In this document: in pieces, positions 41,216-50,705 of the stretch | Numbering within the stretch: position 1 is the first letter of the stretch | Layout: each line of letters opens with the position of its first letter | From: Doryteuthis pealeii | Taxonomy: Eukaryota > Mollusca > Cephalopoda > Myopsida > Loliginidae | Reading direction: 5' to 3' | NCBI GenBank assembly: GCA_023376005.1 | Contig: CM042143.1 | Coordinates: forward strand, 86,950,470 to 87,014,469 | Length of the DNA stretch: 64,000 nucleotides | Notes under the pieces: model-generated | Told to the model about the DNA's origin: nothing | Databases searched by the model: none | What the model saw: the letters and a program-made list of their open reading frames with translations, nothing else | Position numbers and translations under genes: made by a program

Positions 41216-41310
41216 AAATCCATTAAATTCCATTCATAAAGTAACAACAAAGTTTATCCCATTTCTATTTCAGAAAAAGGAAGCAGAATGTAAATGAATT
41301 TCTTCAACCA

Positions 41311-41951
41311 TCTATATCTATCTATTTATTTATTCTATACACATATAAAGGGCAGTTGGTATGTATGTATGTATGGATGGATGGATGGATGTCCGGATCA
41401 AACTACAAAAATAAAACAATTAACAACAAAGTAAATATATATACACATTAAATTTCACCGGTTCTTGCTTTTTGTACAAAAATTATGAAGATTTAGTTTA
41501 TATTTGAAGATCATTAAAAATTGAAATATACATAGAAATAGCATTGAAATTCTACTTAAAAATGTCCAGCATTTGTAAATCTCAAAAGTAAACAAATCAA
41601 TACACCAGCAGTGATGCTGATAGCTTTTAGATTTAGTGCGTCCTGGGACGAATATATATTTGCTTTGAATGAATCCCCGGAAAATTTATGGGTCTCAACT
41701 GAAGCCGGCTAACTCCTACCTTGTAACTTATCCTGTGTAATTCCTTTCTAAGAAACTATTGAAATGTATTTACAGTCAGCTTGAAATGGTGAGGGAAGAA
41801 AAAAGAAAAACACTGGAACACATGGATAGGATTATACTGCTTTTTTTTTTTTTTTTTAAATATTTTTGTGCATCAGGACATTTACCTATCAGCATCTTTG
41901 CACCAGTGTTCGCCGCTCTCTACCCAGGCATCGCCGGGTAGCTGCTTCTAG
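41311..41951 (+). mobile_element. Helitron H1, long copy with module Z
   Basis: The 5' end lies in a TCTA-rich stretch (41311-41340) before ACATATAAAGGGCAGTTGGT. The 3' end is a strong hairpin, CTACCC-AGGCATCGCC-GGGTAG, then CTGCTT and CTAG followed by T. Module Z (41613-41905) is internal. A 60-codon frame inside has no known domain. It needs helper proteins. Confidence 0.85.
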
Positions 41952-42284
41952 TTTCCAAATAAAGCTCAATATGTAACATTAGTGATGGAATGTGCAAGAA
42001 GAGGAAGAGGATCATCCCAAGGTTGTTCTCTGAGCACCTCTAACAGATCGGTCAAATGTAGAAGAATGGGCACTTGCCCCAGGGGAGGGGGAGGGTGTCA
42101 GAATGTTTACCTGCAGGGTAGTGAAAAGTAACTTGAGCAGATGAGCTCCACCAAATCGCGTACACTCTAACTGAATATAAAACAATCTCTTTCTCAACAC
42201 AACCCTCATCACAAGAGGAATTTGCATCTTTTAAATCGTAGCAGAACTGATGCCTTTTTGCTGTTCTTTTCTCTATTGAGTGAA

Positions 42285-42819
42285 TCTTCATATAATGGAG
42301 ATTTGGTGTGTCTGTAACTGAAACTATATCACCACTGACATCACGATTTCCTTAGTTATTTAAGCTACATTTTCAACAATTATGAAATTGTCATTATTTA
42401 ATCTTAATTAGCATCTTATTTATTAACGAGGTCTCCATTAAAGTCTAGCCGAGTTAGATTTACCGCAAAACTGCCCATATTATTAATGCATTTAAAAGTA
42501 CCGAAATATGTGTTATATATCTCTGTAAGAAATAAAGATTTACATAGTATATGGTGAGAATAATTTGCATAATGATTTTTAACAAAACTGGGTTTGATAA
42601 ACAATTATTTGCTGTTACTGATTTCTAATACTATCAGGTTATTCTCAAACTTATTAAAAATAATCCTATATATAATTTTATACAGAAATAACATTAAAAT
42701 AAATGCAATATTTTTTATATTCGTTCTTATCTAGTTTTGTCAGTCTTTCTAATTTAATATGATATTTTATTAAATTAAAACAAATACTTGCGCCCAGGAG
42801 GGGTGCATACTTTTGCTAG
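42285..42819 (+). mobile_element. Helitron H2
   Basis: Starts TCTTCATATAATGGAGATTT after A and ends GGAGGGGTGCATACTTTTG and CTAG followed by T. The body matches 46739-47266 (GATTTCCTTAGTTATTTAAG, AACTGCCCATATTATTAATG). Confidence 0.85.
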
Positions 42820-43028
42820 TACATATAGTATTCTAAATATTTCTAATATTGTTTTACTCTCAAATATTAAAATCAATCCTATGAATGATTTTATATAGAA
42901 ACCAATTAAAACATAAGTATAATCTTTATGTGTTCTTATATAGTTTTGTATATAGTCTTTCTAATTTAATATATTTCATTACATTAAAACTTAAATACTT
43001 ATGCCTGGAGGGTGCATATTTTTGCTAG
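42820..43028 (+). mobile_element. Helitron H2, extra 3' half in tandem
   Basis: Directly after the first CTAG, the last 200 bp of H2 are repeated: AATCAATCCTATGAATGATT through GGAGGGTGCATATTTTTG and CTAG followed by T at 43029. The tandem 3' end is best read as a rolling-circle product. Confidence 0.8.
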
Positions 43029-43080
43029 TACATATAGTAGTCTTAAGAATTATCCATCATTCTCATTAATTAAATCTTGT

Positions 43081-43505
43081 TTGGTTTGTTTTACAGCATA
43101 TCAACCTCGGTGGGTCATTTAATGCCAACAACGTTTTTAAATAAATACATTCTTAAAGGATAATCAATTTTGTTTATAAATTTGGGTTTTTTCTATTAAC
43201 CCATAGATGGGACCCTAACAGGTACTACCACTCCGGGTCAGAGTGGACCAGGGAGCAATGATGATGAAGGGGTGCTCCACATTCCCCAAACCTCCAAAAC
43301 TGGAAACTCACCATCAGATAGAGTTTAACATCATTCCCAGGACATGTAGGCCTTTAGCTACCGCCTCCTAGCACCCATATGAAAAAGTGTTGCGGCTTGC
43401 CATAAGGGCAATAGGGTTGGGGCAATCATATAGGTGCTAGAGATTGATGCGACCAGCCGATTGATCGGAGGGGGCCTCTCCGACCTCCCGTCTAGCCCAA
43501 GAAAG
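43081..43505 (-). mobile_element. R1 retroposon, 5'-truncated, 13-bp duplication
   Basis: Perfect flanking duplication AATTAAATCTTGT (43068-43080 and 43506-43518). It keeps the A-rich 3' tail end (left, TTTGGTTTGTTTTACAGCAT-type) and lacks the last 150 bp of R1 sequence on the right, which is the 5' end of the sense strand. Confidence 0.9.
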
Positions 43506-43545
43506 AATTAAATCTTGTATTTACCGTGTTGATAGAAACTTATTC

Positions 43546-44038
43546 AGCTGACTTCTGATTTAGGTTGGAAAATTAAAACAAAGTTTTTTGGTGGTACCCA
43601 ATGACAGTTTAACTACAGTCTGAATTAACATTTTGCAAATTGGGTTACAGCTTTATGGGATTAAGGTTGTTTTTAATTACGTATTGCTTAAAAAAAAAAA
43701 TAAAAAAAATAAACAACAAAAAACCCAAATTACTATACATTTAATGTTGAAAAATATTTTTTTAAACTAAGTTTAATTGAAATTATACATTGCAATACCA
43801 ACACAAACAGCTGTCTCAATAATAGATTCAATAATTAATTTCAATGGTTAATTAAATGTATAGTAATTTGGGGGTTTTTTTTGGGGGGGTTAAGCAGTAC
43901 GTAATTAAAAACAACCTTAATCCCCTGAAACCTTAACCCAATTCGCAAAATGTTGATTTATAGACTGTAGTTAAACTGTCATTGGGTACCACCAAAAAAC
44001 TTTCATTTTAATTTTCCAACCTAAATCAGAAGTCAGCC
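43546..44038. mobile_element. Long inverted-repeat transposon, 8-bp duplication
   Basis: Arms of about 190-200 bp face each other across about 100 bp. The outer end is (A/G)GCTGACTTCTGATTTAGG. The perfect 8-bp duplication ACTTATTC lies at 43538-43545 and 44039-44046. Arm blocks include GGTGGTACCCAATGACAG and its inverse. No transposase. The GGCTGA(A)C end and 8-bp target resemble the 39.7-kb element. It inserted 20 bp from the end of an R1 copy. Confidence 0.85.
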
Positions 44039-44046
44039 ACTTATTC

Positions 44047-44570
44047 TTCATGTCTTTGGGCATTTGAAAAACTTATTCAAACATATCAACTTCTTGATAA
44101 TTATTTCAACTACATCAATGCATTAGAAAAACAATCATGAATACAATTTAACTCTCTTTTCTCAGTTTATACGTTAAATATTTAAAAGCAATTGCCAAAT
44201 AAAACAAAGAGGCTACCAGATTAGCCATGTTTGCTTGGTTCTCGATTAGATAAACAAGTAAAAAAAAAAAGGAGGGGGTCGGGGTGGGGGAGAAGAGATT
44301 CTTAATTGTCAAAGGGCCAAGAAAAATAGAGTTTGGTTTAAACATGTGATCATCATAACACCTACAAACAAGAGGAGATAGAATATGAGAACTAACAAGG
44401 AACAAAAAACAAATTTGATATTTTTGATTCGGCAACAACGCAAAGAAACAAGACCTAAAAGGAATGGGGGGGGAAGGATTAAAAGGCCCTTCTTACATAA
44501 ATATCAAGAGTTATCTTTATTTGTCCTTTACCCTTTTTATTTAACATTTGCTTTAGGCTGTTATTACAAA
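44047..44570. other. Unassigned spacer
   Basis: A/T-rich with a short G-rich run at 44271-44293. Overlapping frames of 66-96 codons on both strands show no domain. Confidence 0.4.
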
Positions 44571-44970
44571 TCTATACATATATAAAAGGGCAGTTGTGTG
44601 TATATGCATGTCCGGAGGAAACTTCAAAAATAAAACAATTAACGACAAAGTAAATATATACACATTAAATATCACCAGGGCTTGGTTTTTGAGCAAAAAT
44701 AATAGATTTGATTTATATTTGTGAAGATAATTAAAAAGTAAAATTCAAATGATAACAGCATGGATTTTTTTTTCATTTAATATTTTAGATAGTAGACATT
44801 AACATGTCTTTTCAGAGTAGCTGGATCAATGTAAGGTCTATTTTTTTACATAGGGATTTAAATGGGGCATCCCATGAGAATTCAACTCAGGATTCAGTAA
44901 TAATGGATCTACAGGACTAACTTTTAAAAAATCCCCGTCTACCCAGGCGACGCTGGGTAGCCGCTGCTAG
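44571..44970 (+). mobile_element. Helitron H1 with tRNA-like segment
   Basis: TCTATACATATATAAAAGGG start after A; 3' end CTACCCAGGCGACGCTGGGT, then AGCCGCTG and CTAG followed by T (hairpin CTACCCAG/CTGGGTAG). The segment GGGGCATCCCATGAGAATTC with GATTCAGTAATAATGGATCT is the same tRNA-like insert seen in the 37.3-kb copy. Confidence 0.85.
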
Positions 44971-45036
44971 TTGATATATAAAGTTTTTTTTTAAATAAAT
45001 AAATAAATTTTTTAAAAACTGTACTTTCGAAATACA

Positions 45037-45310
45037 TCATCATGTTGCACTAGTACCACAGATATCCATGACTATCTCTCGCCAACTGTTCCTATCATTA
45101 ATTGTCCTCAGGAGGTCCTCTGTGCAGCATTCAGTATCTGCACAGAGCTGGTCAATGTAAGTCCTTGCTGGATGGCCCACACTGGTATGTCCATGGTTTC
45201 CAGAGGGGAACATCACTTATGAGTTTGTCATTGCTTCTCCAGCATGTCTGGTTTGTTTCACTCGGTGGTTTCTGTGATGGAGGCAAGTGGCCGTACAGCC
45301 GTTTTGAAAT
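45037..45310 (-). pseudogene. Non-LTR retrotransposon C-terminal remnant
   Basis: On the minus strand it reads HRVKQTRHAGEAMTNS, then VGHPARTYIDQLCADTECCT, then EDLLRTINDRNSWREIVMDI and CGTSAT with a stop. It is homologous to the 38.5-kb fragment. Frame changes and a stop are present. Confidence 0.8.
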
Positions 45311-45324
45311 ACAGTTTGCTATAA

Positions 45325-45510
45325 TCTACCCCACCATCATCATCAAAACATGCCAACAACATAGATTCCTTGACAATCTCACCGTCAGTCCCTATCAACC
45401 ATCACTTTGGGTAAATCTTCTAAACGGCATCCAGTGTCTGCACAGAGCTCATAAATGTAAGTTTTTTACTGATTGGCCAACACTAGTGTGTAGGAAATAT
45501 TCCATAGGAG
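45325..45510 (-). pseudogene. Second non-LTR tail fragment
   Basis: The minus-strand frame gives KTYIYELCADTGCRLEDLPK, then VMVDRD. It lies immediately beside the preceding fragment in the same orientation, so two copies of the same LINE tail sit side by side. Confidence 0.75.
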
Positions 45511-45589
45511 ACAAAGCAAAGTTTCTTATTTTAAAAATGTAATGAATAATACGAGAAAAATAGTCTTAATAAAATTATTTACCCAACCC

Positions 45590-45660
45590 ATTCTCCACAG
45601 GTAGGATGTGACACAAAGTCACAAGTATGGGGCATCCAGCAAAGATTGAACTCACTATGA
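45590..45660 (-). mobile_element. SINE B/D fragments
   Basis: CCACAGGTAGGATGTGACAC (SINE B tail, minus strand) joined to AAGTATGGGGCATCCAGC (SINE D tRNA-like, minus strand). Both are short. Confidence 0.5.
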
Positions 45661-45960
45661 GGCAATCAGTCTAGAAGGAAAACTGAATTAAAACATGGTA
45701 AACTGCTTAAAAATTGACCTTGTGTCACCTCTTGCTAATGCGGAGAGGGTTGGTAAAGTTCAATTCCTGGACAAAGCTGTTGGAATTTCACATGGCGCTT
45801 GGGAAAGGTATGAATCCAATTCTCCCTTCAGCTATGGGTAAATAGAAGGGCAAACTGGACTCTTTAACCATGGCTAGGTAACCAGTCTAGGAGAAGGAAA
45901 ACTGAATTCAAACCTGTTAAACTCCGCTTAAGAAATTGACCTTGTGTTGCATCCTGCTCG
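45661..45960 (+). mobile_element. SINE B: tail fragment plus a nearly complete copy
   Basis: A 3' part (GCAATCAGTCTAGAAGGAAA to GCGGAGAGGGTTGGTAAA) is followed by B box AGTTCAATTCCTGGACAAAG and a full body ending TTGACCTTGTGTTGCATCCT. Confidence 0.8.
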
Positions 45961-45963
45961 TGG

Positions 45964-45986
45964 TAAATATATATATATATATATAT
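45964..45986. repeat. (TA)n microsatellite between opposed SINE B copies
   Basis: A short TA run separating a plus-strand and a minus-strand SINE B, tail to tail. Confidence 0.9.
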
Positions 45987-45989
45987 GTA

Positions 45990-46275
45990 TTTACCCAACC
46001 CCAAGCAAGATGCGACACAAAATTAATATTTAAGTGGAATTCACCAGGTTTGAATTCAGAGTTTTCCTTCTAGACCAGTTGCCATACCAATGTTACAGAA
46101 CCCAGTCTGCTCTACAATTTTATTTACCCATAGCTGGAGGGAGAATAATTAGATTCATACCTTTCCCAAGGGTATTAGCACTGTGAAATGCAAAGAGCCT
46201 CGTCTAGGATTTCAACTTGGGTCACCTGGTCCATTTCCAATGACAATAACCATTGCACAACAAACACCTCCTTGG
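45990..46275 (-). mobile_element. SINE B, minus strand, complete
   Basis: Tail AGATGCGACACAAAATTAAT at left; body TATTTACCCATAGCTGGAGG; B box GTCTAGGATTTCAACTTGGG; head ACCATTGCACAACAAACACC at right. Confidence 0.9.
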
Positions 46276-46735
46276 TTTTAAAAAAATAGTCAGAAAATAG
46301 GTTGTGTAAAAAAAACTAAAAAAAAGTTGTTTTTTTTTTCAACCCTCAAAAATGTTCAGTAGATCCAATGAATGTTTTAATGTCATCCTTTATTTTGGTG
46401 GTTAAGGAGGGAACAGGTCATCCTTGCTTCTTTTGCTCCCCCACCCCCAAACTCATATCTGATTACTTGGAATTTTAGATTGTAAATATCACCTTTCTCT
46501 TTCTGTTGCTACACAAATTTTTGTCCCCCCTATTTTAATGTACTCTGACCCTAAGAATGAACTAACTACAATTTCCAGGGCAACATATTTATAATTGCAA
46601 AGTTCAATTTAGGTTCAGTTCAGAGCATAGACATTACTATATTTGATAGCATCGAAGGCCATCCCACTGTTTGCATTTAATATGTTCAATTTAAAGCCTA
46701 GATCATTGGATATAGAAGTCGATTCTCCTTCATAT
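46276..46735. other. Unassigned spacer
   Basis: A/T-rich, with a slightly C-rich patch at 46430-46450. No features supported. Confidence 0.4.
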
Positions 46736-46738
46736 AAA

Positions 46739-47266
46739 TCTCATTATAATGGAGATTTGTTGTCTGTCTGTAACTGAAACTACATCACAGCTTACGTCAC
46801 AATACCCTAAGGAATTGAGTAAGTTCATCAATGAGTATTTAGAGTCAAATAATTGATATATAAAATAGAATAAACCTTATTTATTAAGGATGTCTCTATG
46901 AAAATCTGAGTTAGATTAACCTCAAAACAGATCATGTTATCGGTGCATTTAAAACCCGACAATGTATCTAATATATCACTAAAAAATAAAGGCTTACATA
47001 ATATATGGTGTGGTTAATTTGCATACTGTTTTTAACAACACCAGGTTTAATAAATGATTACTTGGTGTTATTGATCTCTAATATAGTTTTATTCTACGTA
47101 TTAAGATCAATCCTATGAATGATTTAATATAGAAACTAAAAATTAAAATAAGTGTAATCTTTTTATATGCATTCTTATTTAATTTCGTTAGTCTTTCTTA
47201 TTTAATATATTACATTAGAACTTAAATACTTACACCCGGAGGGGGGAGGGTGCGATTTCTTGTTAG
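46739..47266 (+). mobile_element. Helitron H2, complete reference copy
   Basis: TCTCATTATAATGGAGATTT start after A; end ACACCCGGAGGGGGGAGGGT, then GCGATTTCTTG and TTAG (CTAG mutated). The uninterrupted body allows the split 9.4-11.7 kb copy to be reassembled by comparison. Confidence 0.8.
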
Positions 47267-47319
47267 TTCAAATAAATATCAGATTAAATTTTTATGAAAA
47301 GTTTTTGAACTCAAACTAT

Positions 47320-47600
47320 GTTTAATGATTGAAAACAAATTTCTGTTTTAATTTTCTGCCGACCAAATTTCCCTCCATACCTGTACCAAATTTTCTTGGT
47401 ATCATTTACCTGCATGATGGGATATTTCAAAGTTCACTATCAGTTCACCTCAGCACTAATTCTATTCAAATAAAGTCCTATGATTATTATAATCAGAGTC
47501 CTTCTGCTCAATTATAATGAACTAACCATCAGTTTTTGTACTTTGCTAGGACGTGGTGGGAGAGCTGCTATGAGCGGTTTAAAGTAGGCAAAGAGTTAAA
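47320..47600 (+). repeat. Repeat E, longest copy
   Basis: It joins the two pieces seen separately at 18.7 and 19.4 kb: CCAAATTTTCTTGGTATCAT, then GATGGGATATTTCAAAGTTC, then CTCAATTATAATGAACTAAC and GGTTTAAAGTAGGCAAAGAG. The class is unknown; no coding was seen. Confidence 0.6.
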
Positions 47601-47634
47601 GTTGTCAAATGTTCAAAGAATGATTTATTTGATG

Positions 47635-47812
47635 CTGATTTTACAGATTATACACAAACAGGATAATAAAAATGAAGTTCTATTATTATTTATTAGAAAA
47701 ACATAACTGATATTAGTATTATCTGCGTTATTCGGATTATTGTCCTCATCTTCATTGTTATCTGTACAAAGTTTCGGCCGATATGCCCTCCGACCTTCTT
47801 CAGGTATTTCTT
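47635..47812 (-). repeat. Hammerhead-type module, minus strand
   Basis: On the minus strand it reads GACAAGAAATACCTGAAGAA, GGTCGGAGGGCATATCGGCC, then GAAACTTTGTACAGATAACA and AGATGAGGACAATAATCCGA. CTGAAGA fits the CUGANGA core, GGUC/GGCC is a nearly paired stem II, and GAAA follows. The stem I strands do not pair, so I treat it as a decayed hammerhead. Confidence 0.6.
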
Positions 47813-47814
47813 GT

Positions 47815-48072
47815 CCAATTGGACACATGGCCTAGTGGATAAGGTAGTTAGGTTAAGACAGTTCTAAGTGACAGTTATCTCTGGATTCCAGGTTCAATCC
47901 CGAGCGGCTGCTGTAACATAGAAAAATAATTAACACAACTCCTACTCCAGCTATGGTTAGCGGAATGAGAACAAGATACCCCTGTGGACTGAATAAAGGG
48001 TTAGGTTCAAAGTTCTGTGATGGCTCACGAGTCCGCAAAGAAGGTCCCGAGTCCGAAAAGGTTCCAGGGTCG
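47815..48072 (+). mobile_element. SINE C, tRNA-headed
   Basis: Head TTGGACACATGGCCTAGTGG (A box) and GGTTCAATCCCGAGC (B box); body CTCCAGCTATGGTTAGCGGA, GGACTGAATAAAGGGTTAGG, then an extra 60-bp GA-rich piece ending GTTCCAGGGTCGAACAAG. It sits between two inverted hammerhead-type modules. Confidence 0.8.
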
Positions 48073-48215
48073 AACAAGAAATACCTGAAGAAGGCCGGAG
48101 GGCATATCAGCCAAAATGTTGTACAGATAACAATGAAGATGAGGACAATAGTCCGAATAACACAGATAATACTAATCATCAAGCCTCATCTCAAACATTG
48201 AGAAATAGTATAATT
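48073..48215 (+). repeat. Hammerhead-type module, plus strand
   Basis: ACCTGAAGAAGGCCGGAGGG, CATATCAGCCAAAATGTTGT, then ACAGATAACAATGAAGATGA. GAAA has become AAAA, so the core is broken. It is the inverted partner of 47635-47812. Confidence 0.6.
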
Positions 48216-48347
48216 GATATTATGGAAATCATTTGGGAAAGATCCCAAGAATTTGTTGACAAAGATGATGAACAGTTGGAGACTATTTGAGATCATATAA
48301 AAAAGGTACTTCCATAGATGTGCTAACATGTTTTTCAATTACTTTGT

Positions 48348-48348
48348 G

Positions 48349-48381
<33 letters not shown>
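48348..48381. repeat. (TA)n-(CA)n microsatellite
   Basis: A TA run then a CA run, at the edge of module Z. Confidence 0.9.
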
Positions 48382-48385
<4 letters not shown>

Positions 48386-48665
48386 AGGTACACGTCCTGA
48401 CATCCCTGACACACAAAAATCTAAAAGGACACAGTAAAATCATATCCATGCATCCCAGTGTTTTTCTTTTTTTCTTCCCCCACCATTTTAAGCTAACTGT
48501 AAATACATTTCAATAGTTTCTTAGGAACGAATTACACAGGATAGGTTACAAAGTAAGAGTTAGTCGGCTTTAGTTGGGTCCCATAAATTTTCCTGGGGAC
48601 TCATTTAAAGCAAATATGTGTGTTCCAGGATACACTAAATCAAAAAACTATCAGCATCACTGTGC
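48382..48665 (-). repeat. Module Z, minus strand
   Basis: It reads ATCCCTGACACACAAAAATC, AGCTAACTGTAAATACATTT and AAATATGTGTGTTCCAGGAT, the same order as 8590-8895. Confidence 0.75.
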
Positions 48666-48684
48666 GTGTGTGTGTGTGTGTGTG

Positions 48685-48733
<49 letters not shown>
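48664..48733. repeat. (TG)n-(TA)n-(CA)n compound, self-complementary
   Basis: TG run, short TATATATA centre, CA run: a perfect-type palindrome of dinucleotides able to form a cruciform. Confidence 0.9.
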
Positions 48734-48736
<3 letters not shown>

Positions 48737-48873
48737 CCATTAAGAAAATAAAGTTTAAATTAGGATAATCTACACATTTGTATTCCTGCCTAGAATCAGT
48801 CTAGCTGGGCACACAAATATGACACATCCAAGCAGAAGTTACAGACAGAATAACAATGAAATAAGCAGCAAAG

Positions 48874-48897
48874 GCTGTGTGTGTGTGTGTGTGTGTG

Positions 48898-48930
<33 letters not shown>

Positions 48931-48932
48931 GG
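48874..48932. repeat. (TG)n-(CT)n-(CA)n compound
   Basis: TG run, CTCTCTCTCT, then CA run; a second self-complementary compound repeat 200 bp from the first. Confidence 0.9.
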
Positions 48933-49005
48933 ATTCCAATTAAATATCAACATTAGTTACAAATCTATATATTAATACTAGTGTTCTTTATTTGTACAAC
49001 CGTTA

Positions 49006-49433
49006 TCATCTTGCAACACCCGCTGGTTAAAAATGAGACCATCCAAATTGTTCAAGATGAAATGTAAAAATGTAAATCCTGATCATATGATGTTGCTTAT
49101 CCACCGAATTCTTAATTCTTATGAGTGTTGTCATCTCAGCTAAATAATGAACCATTCCATTTTTATTAGAAAGAAAGAAAAGGAAGAAAATGGACATGCT
49201 ACACAGAAAAAATATAATAAGAAAGAAAGAGTAGAGGAAGATAAAGAGAGGGGGTGAGAAAGTGGAAGCGATAATGCTAACCTGTTTCAATCAAACATAA
49301 TGAAAAGAAAGAAAGTTAAATCAAGATTATGCTTTTTACATATTGAAGAATTTTGCAATAGCTCTTAAGTAAATATATCAAATGTTGTAATAATTAAATT
49401 TCCATACTGTGGTATATTCATAGGTCCTACTAG
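49006..49433 (+). mobile_element. Helitron H3, complete
   Basis: Starts TCATCTTGCAACACCCGCTG after A, and ends CTGTGGTATATTCATAGGTC, then CTA and CTAG followed by T. The hairpin has weakened (TTCATAG for TCCACAG). The purine-rich middle is shared with the copies at 16.8 and 50.7 kb. Confidence 0.8.
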
Positions 49434-49554
49434 TAATAGAATGTGACCAATTGTGACTGAACAAAATCAAATGTCTGTAATATTTTGCCCTTTTTATGAA
49501 AAAAAAAAAAAAAAAGAAGTGGATCACCAAACAAAGAAATATGATATAATTATT

Positions 49555-49645
49555 TACACAAGGCCACAAGTATGGGGCACCCAGTGAGAATTGAACTCAC
49601 TAACAATGGTCTTTGAATCTAGAGGGCTAACACCACATAAGTTGC
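49555..49645 (-). repeat. tRNA-like SINE D fragment
   Basis: ACAAGTATGGGGCACCCAGT, GAGAATTGAACTCACTAACA and TTGAATCTAGAGGGCTAACA look like a tRNA read from its 3' end on the minus strand: a T-arm AGTGAG-TTCAATT-CTCACT and an anticodon arm further on. The acceptor strands do not pair convincingly. Confidence 0.55.
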
Positions 49646-50080
49646 CCAAAGGAATAATATAATATATAATAAATTCTGTTATATTCCGATTGAGTACTGT
49701 AACCCAATGTAATTAATATCAACTTTATTTTCTTAACACTTATTCTTCCCTGTGTTTCGTCTGTTCTGGTTTCTCATTATATATGCATATATACTAATCA
49801 TTGCACGTATATTTGAAAAGAATTGAAAGAGAGAGAGAGAGAAAGAGATGTATAAGAAAATAAATATCTGTGTGTGTATCTGGATGTAAACATACATGTA
49901 TATACATATACATAGAGATAAGATACATTTGAATGTTTTTAGATGTCTCTTATCTTATGTACATAGTTTTGATAAACACATAACATTTTTTTGAAAGGTT
50001 GAATAATTGGTTTGAGTAAATATTATCATTTTTTCTTTGTATAAATCTAGCTGAAATTCTTTAATCCTAATTGAAAACAG
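49646..50080. other. Unassigned spacer
   Basis: A GA run lies at 49829-49844; AT-rich elsewhere. No gene. Confidence 0.4.
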
Positions 50081-50087
50081 ATTTTTT

Positions 50088-50449
50088 GGTGCTCTTCCAA
50101 TATGTGATCTACCGAATAGTTTCTAATCCAATATGTGATCTACCGAGTTGTTTACATTCCAATATGTAATCTACCCATTAACTACCCATTATTTTCCCAT
50201 TAAACTAACACTAAACCCTAACTTTTTTTTCTAGTAGATCAATAGTAGATCACAAGCCATCAATAGTAGATCACAAACCTTCGGTAGATCACATGCCATG
50301 ATAGTAGATCAATAGTAGATCACAAACCTTCGTAGATCACATAATAATAGTGATCAATAGTAGATCACAAACCTTCGGTAGATCACATGCCAATATAGAT
50401 CAATAGTAGATCACAAACCTTCGGTAGATCACATTTTGGAAGAGCACAG
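50088..50449. mobile_element. Foldback element with GTAGATCAC iterations
   Basis: Outer inverted repeats GTGCTCTTCCAAtATGTGAT and CTACCGAA are opposed by TTCGGTAGATCACATTTTGG and AAGAGCAC. Inside, GTAGATCAC-type motifs occur many times, in one orientation on the left and the other on the right. CCCATTAAACTAACACTAAA is shared with the 39.7-kb MITE. The flanks carry AGATTTTT on both sides (50079-50086 and about 50450-50457), a possible 8-bp duplication. No transposase. Confidence 0.75.
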
Positions 50450-50705
50450 ATTTTTCTTTCTTGTTAATTAACGCAAGGTCTGGCCAGGATTTGGCGATTC
50501 GTTTGTATCTCAAAATCCCAAAGAATATTATCATTACGGTTCAGGAAAATGCAATTGAAGTTGAAAACTTTAAAAGGGGGTCAAGTATTTCCTCCTCCCT
50601 ACCAAAATGACAAATGATTAAAGAAACCAATTGTACAAAGACCCAAATAGAATTCTCTTTATGATCTTATATCAATACTCTTTTTCCTAAAATGTATGAC
50701 CATTA

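Noticed and set aside
45102..45542. 146-codon open frame, plus strand
   Set aside because: It is the antisense of two LINE tail remnants that read sensibly on the minus strand.
48083..48130. Intact hammerhead ribozyme
   Set aside because: CTGAAGA and stem II are present, but GAAA is AAAA and stem I does not pair; recorded only as a decayed module.
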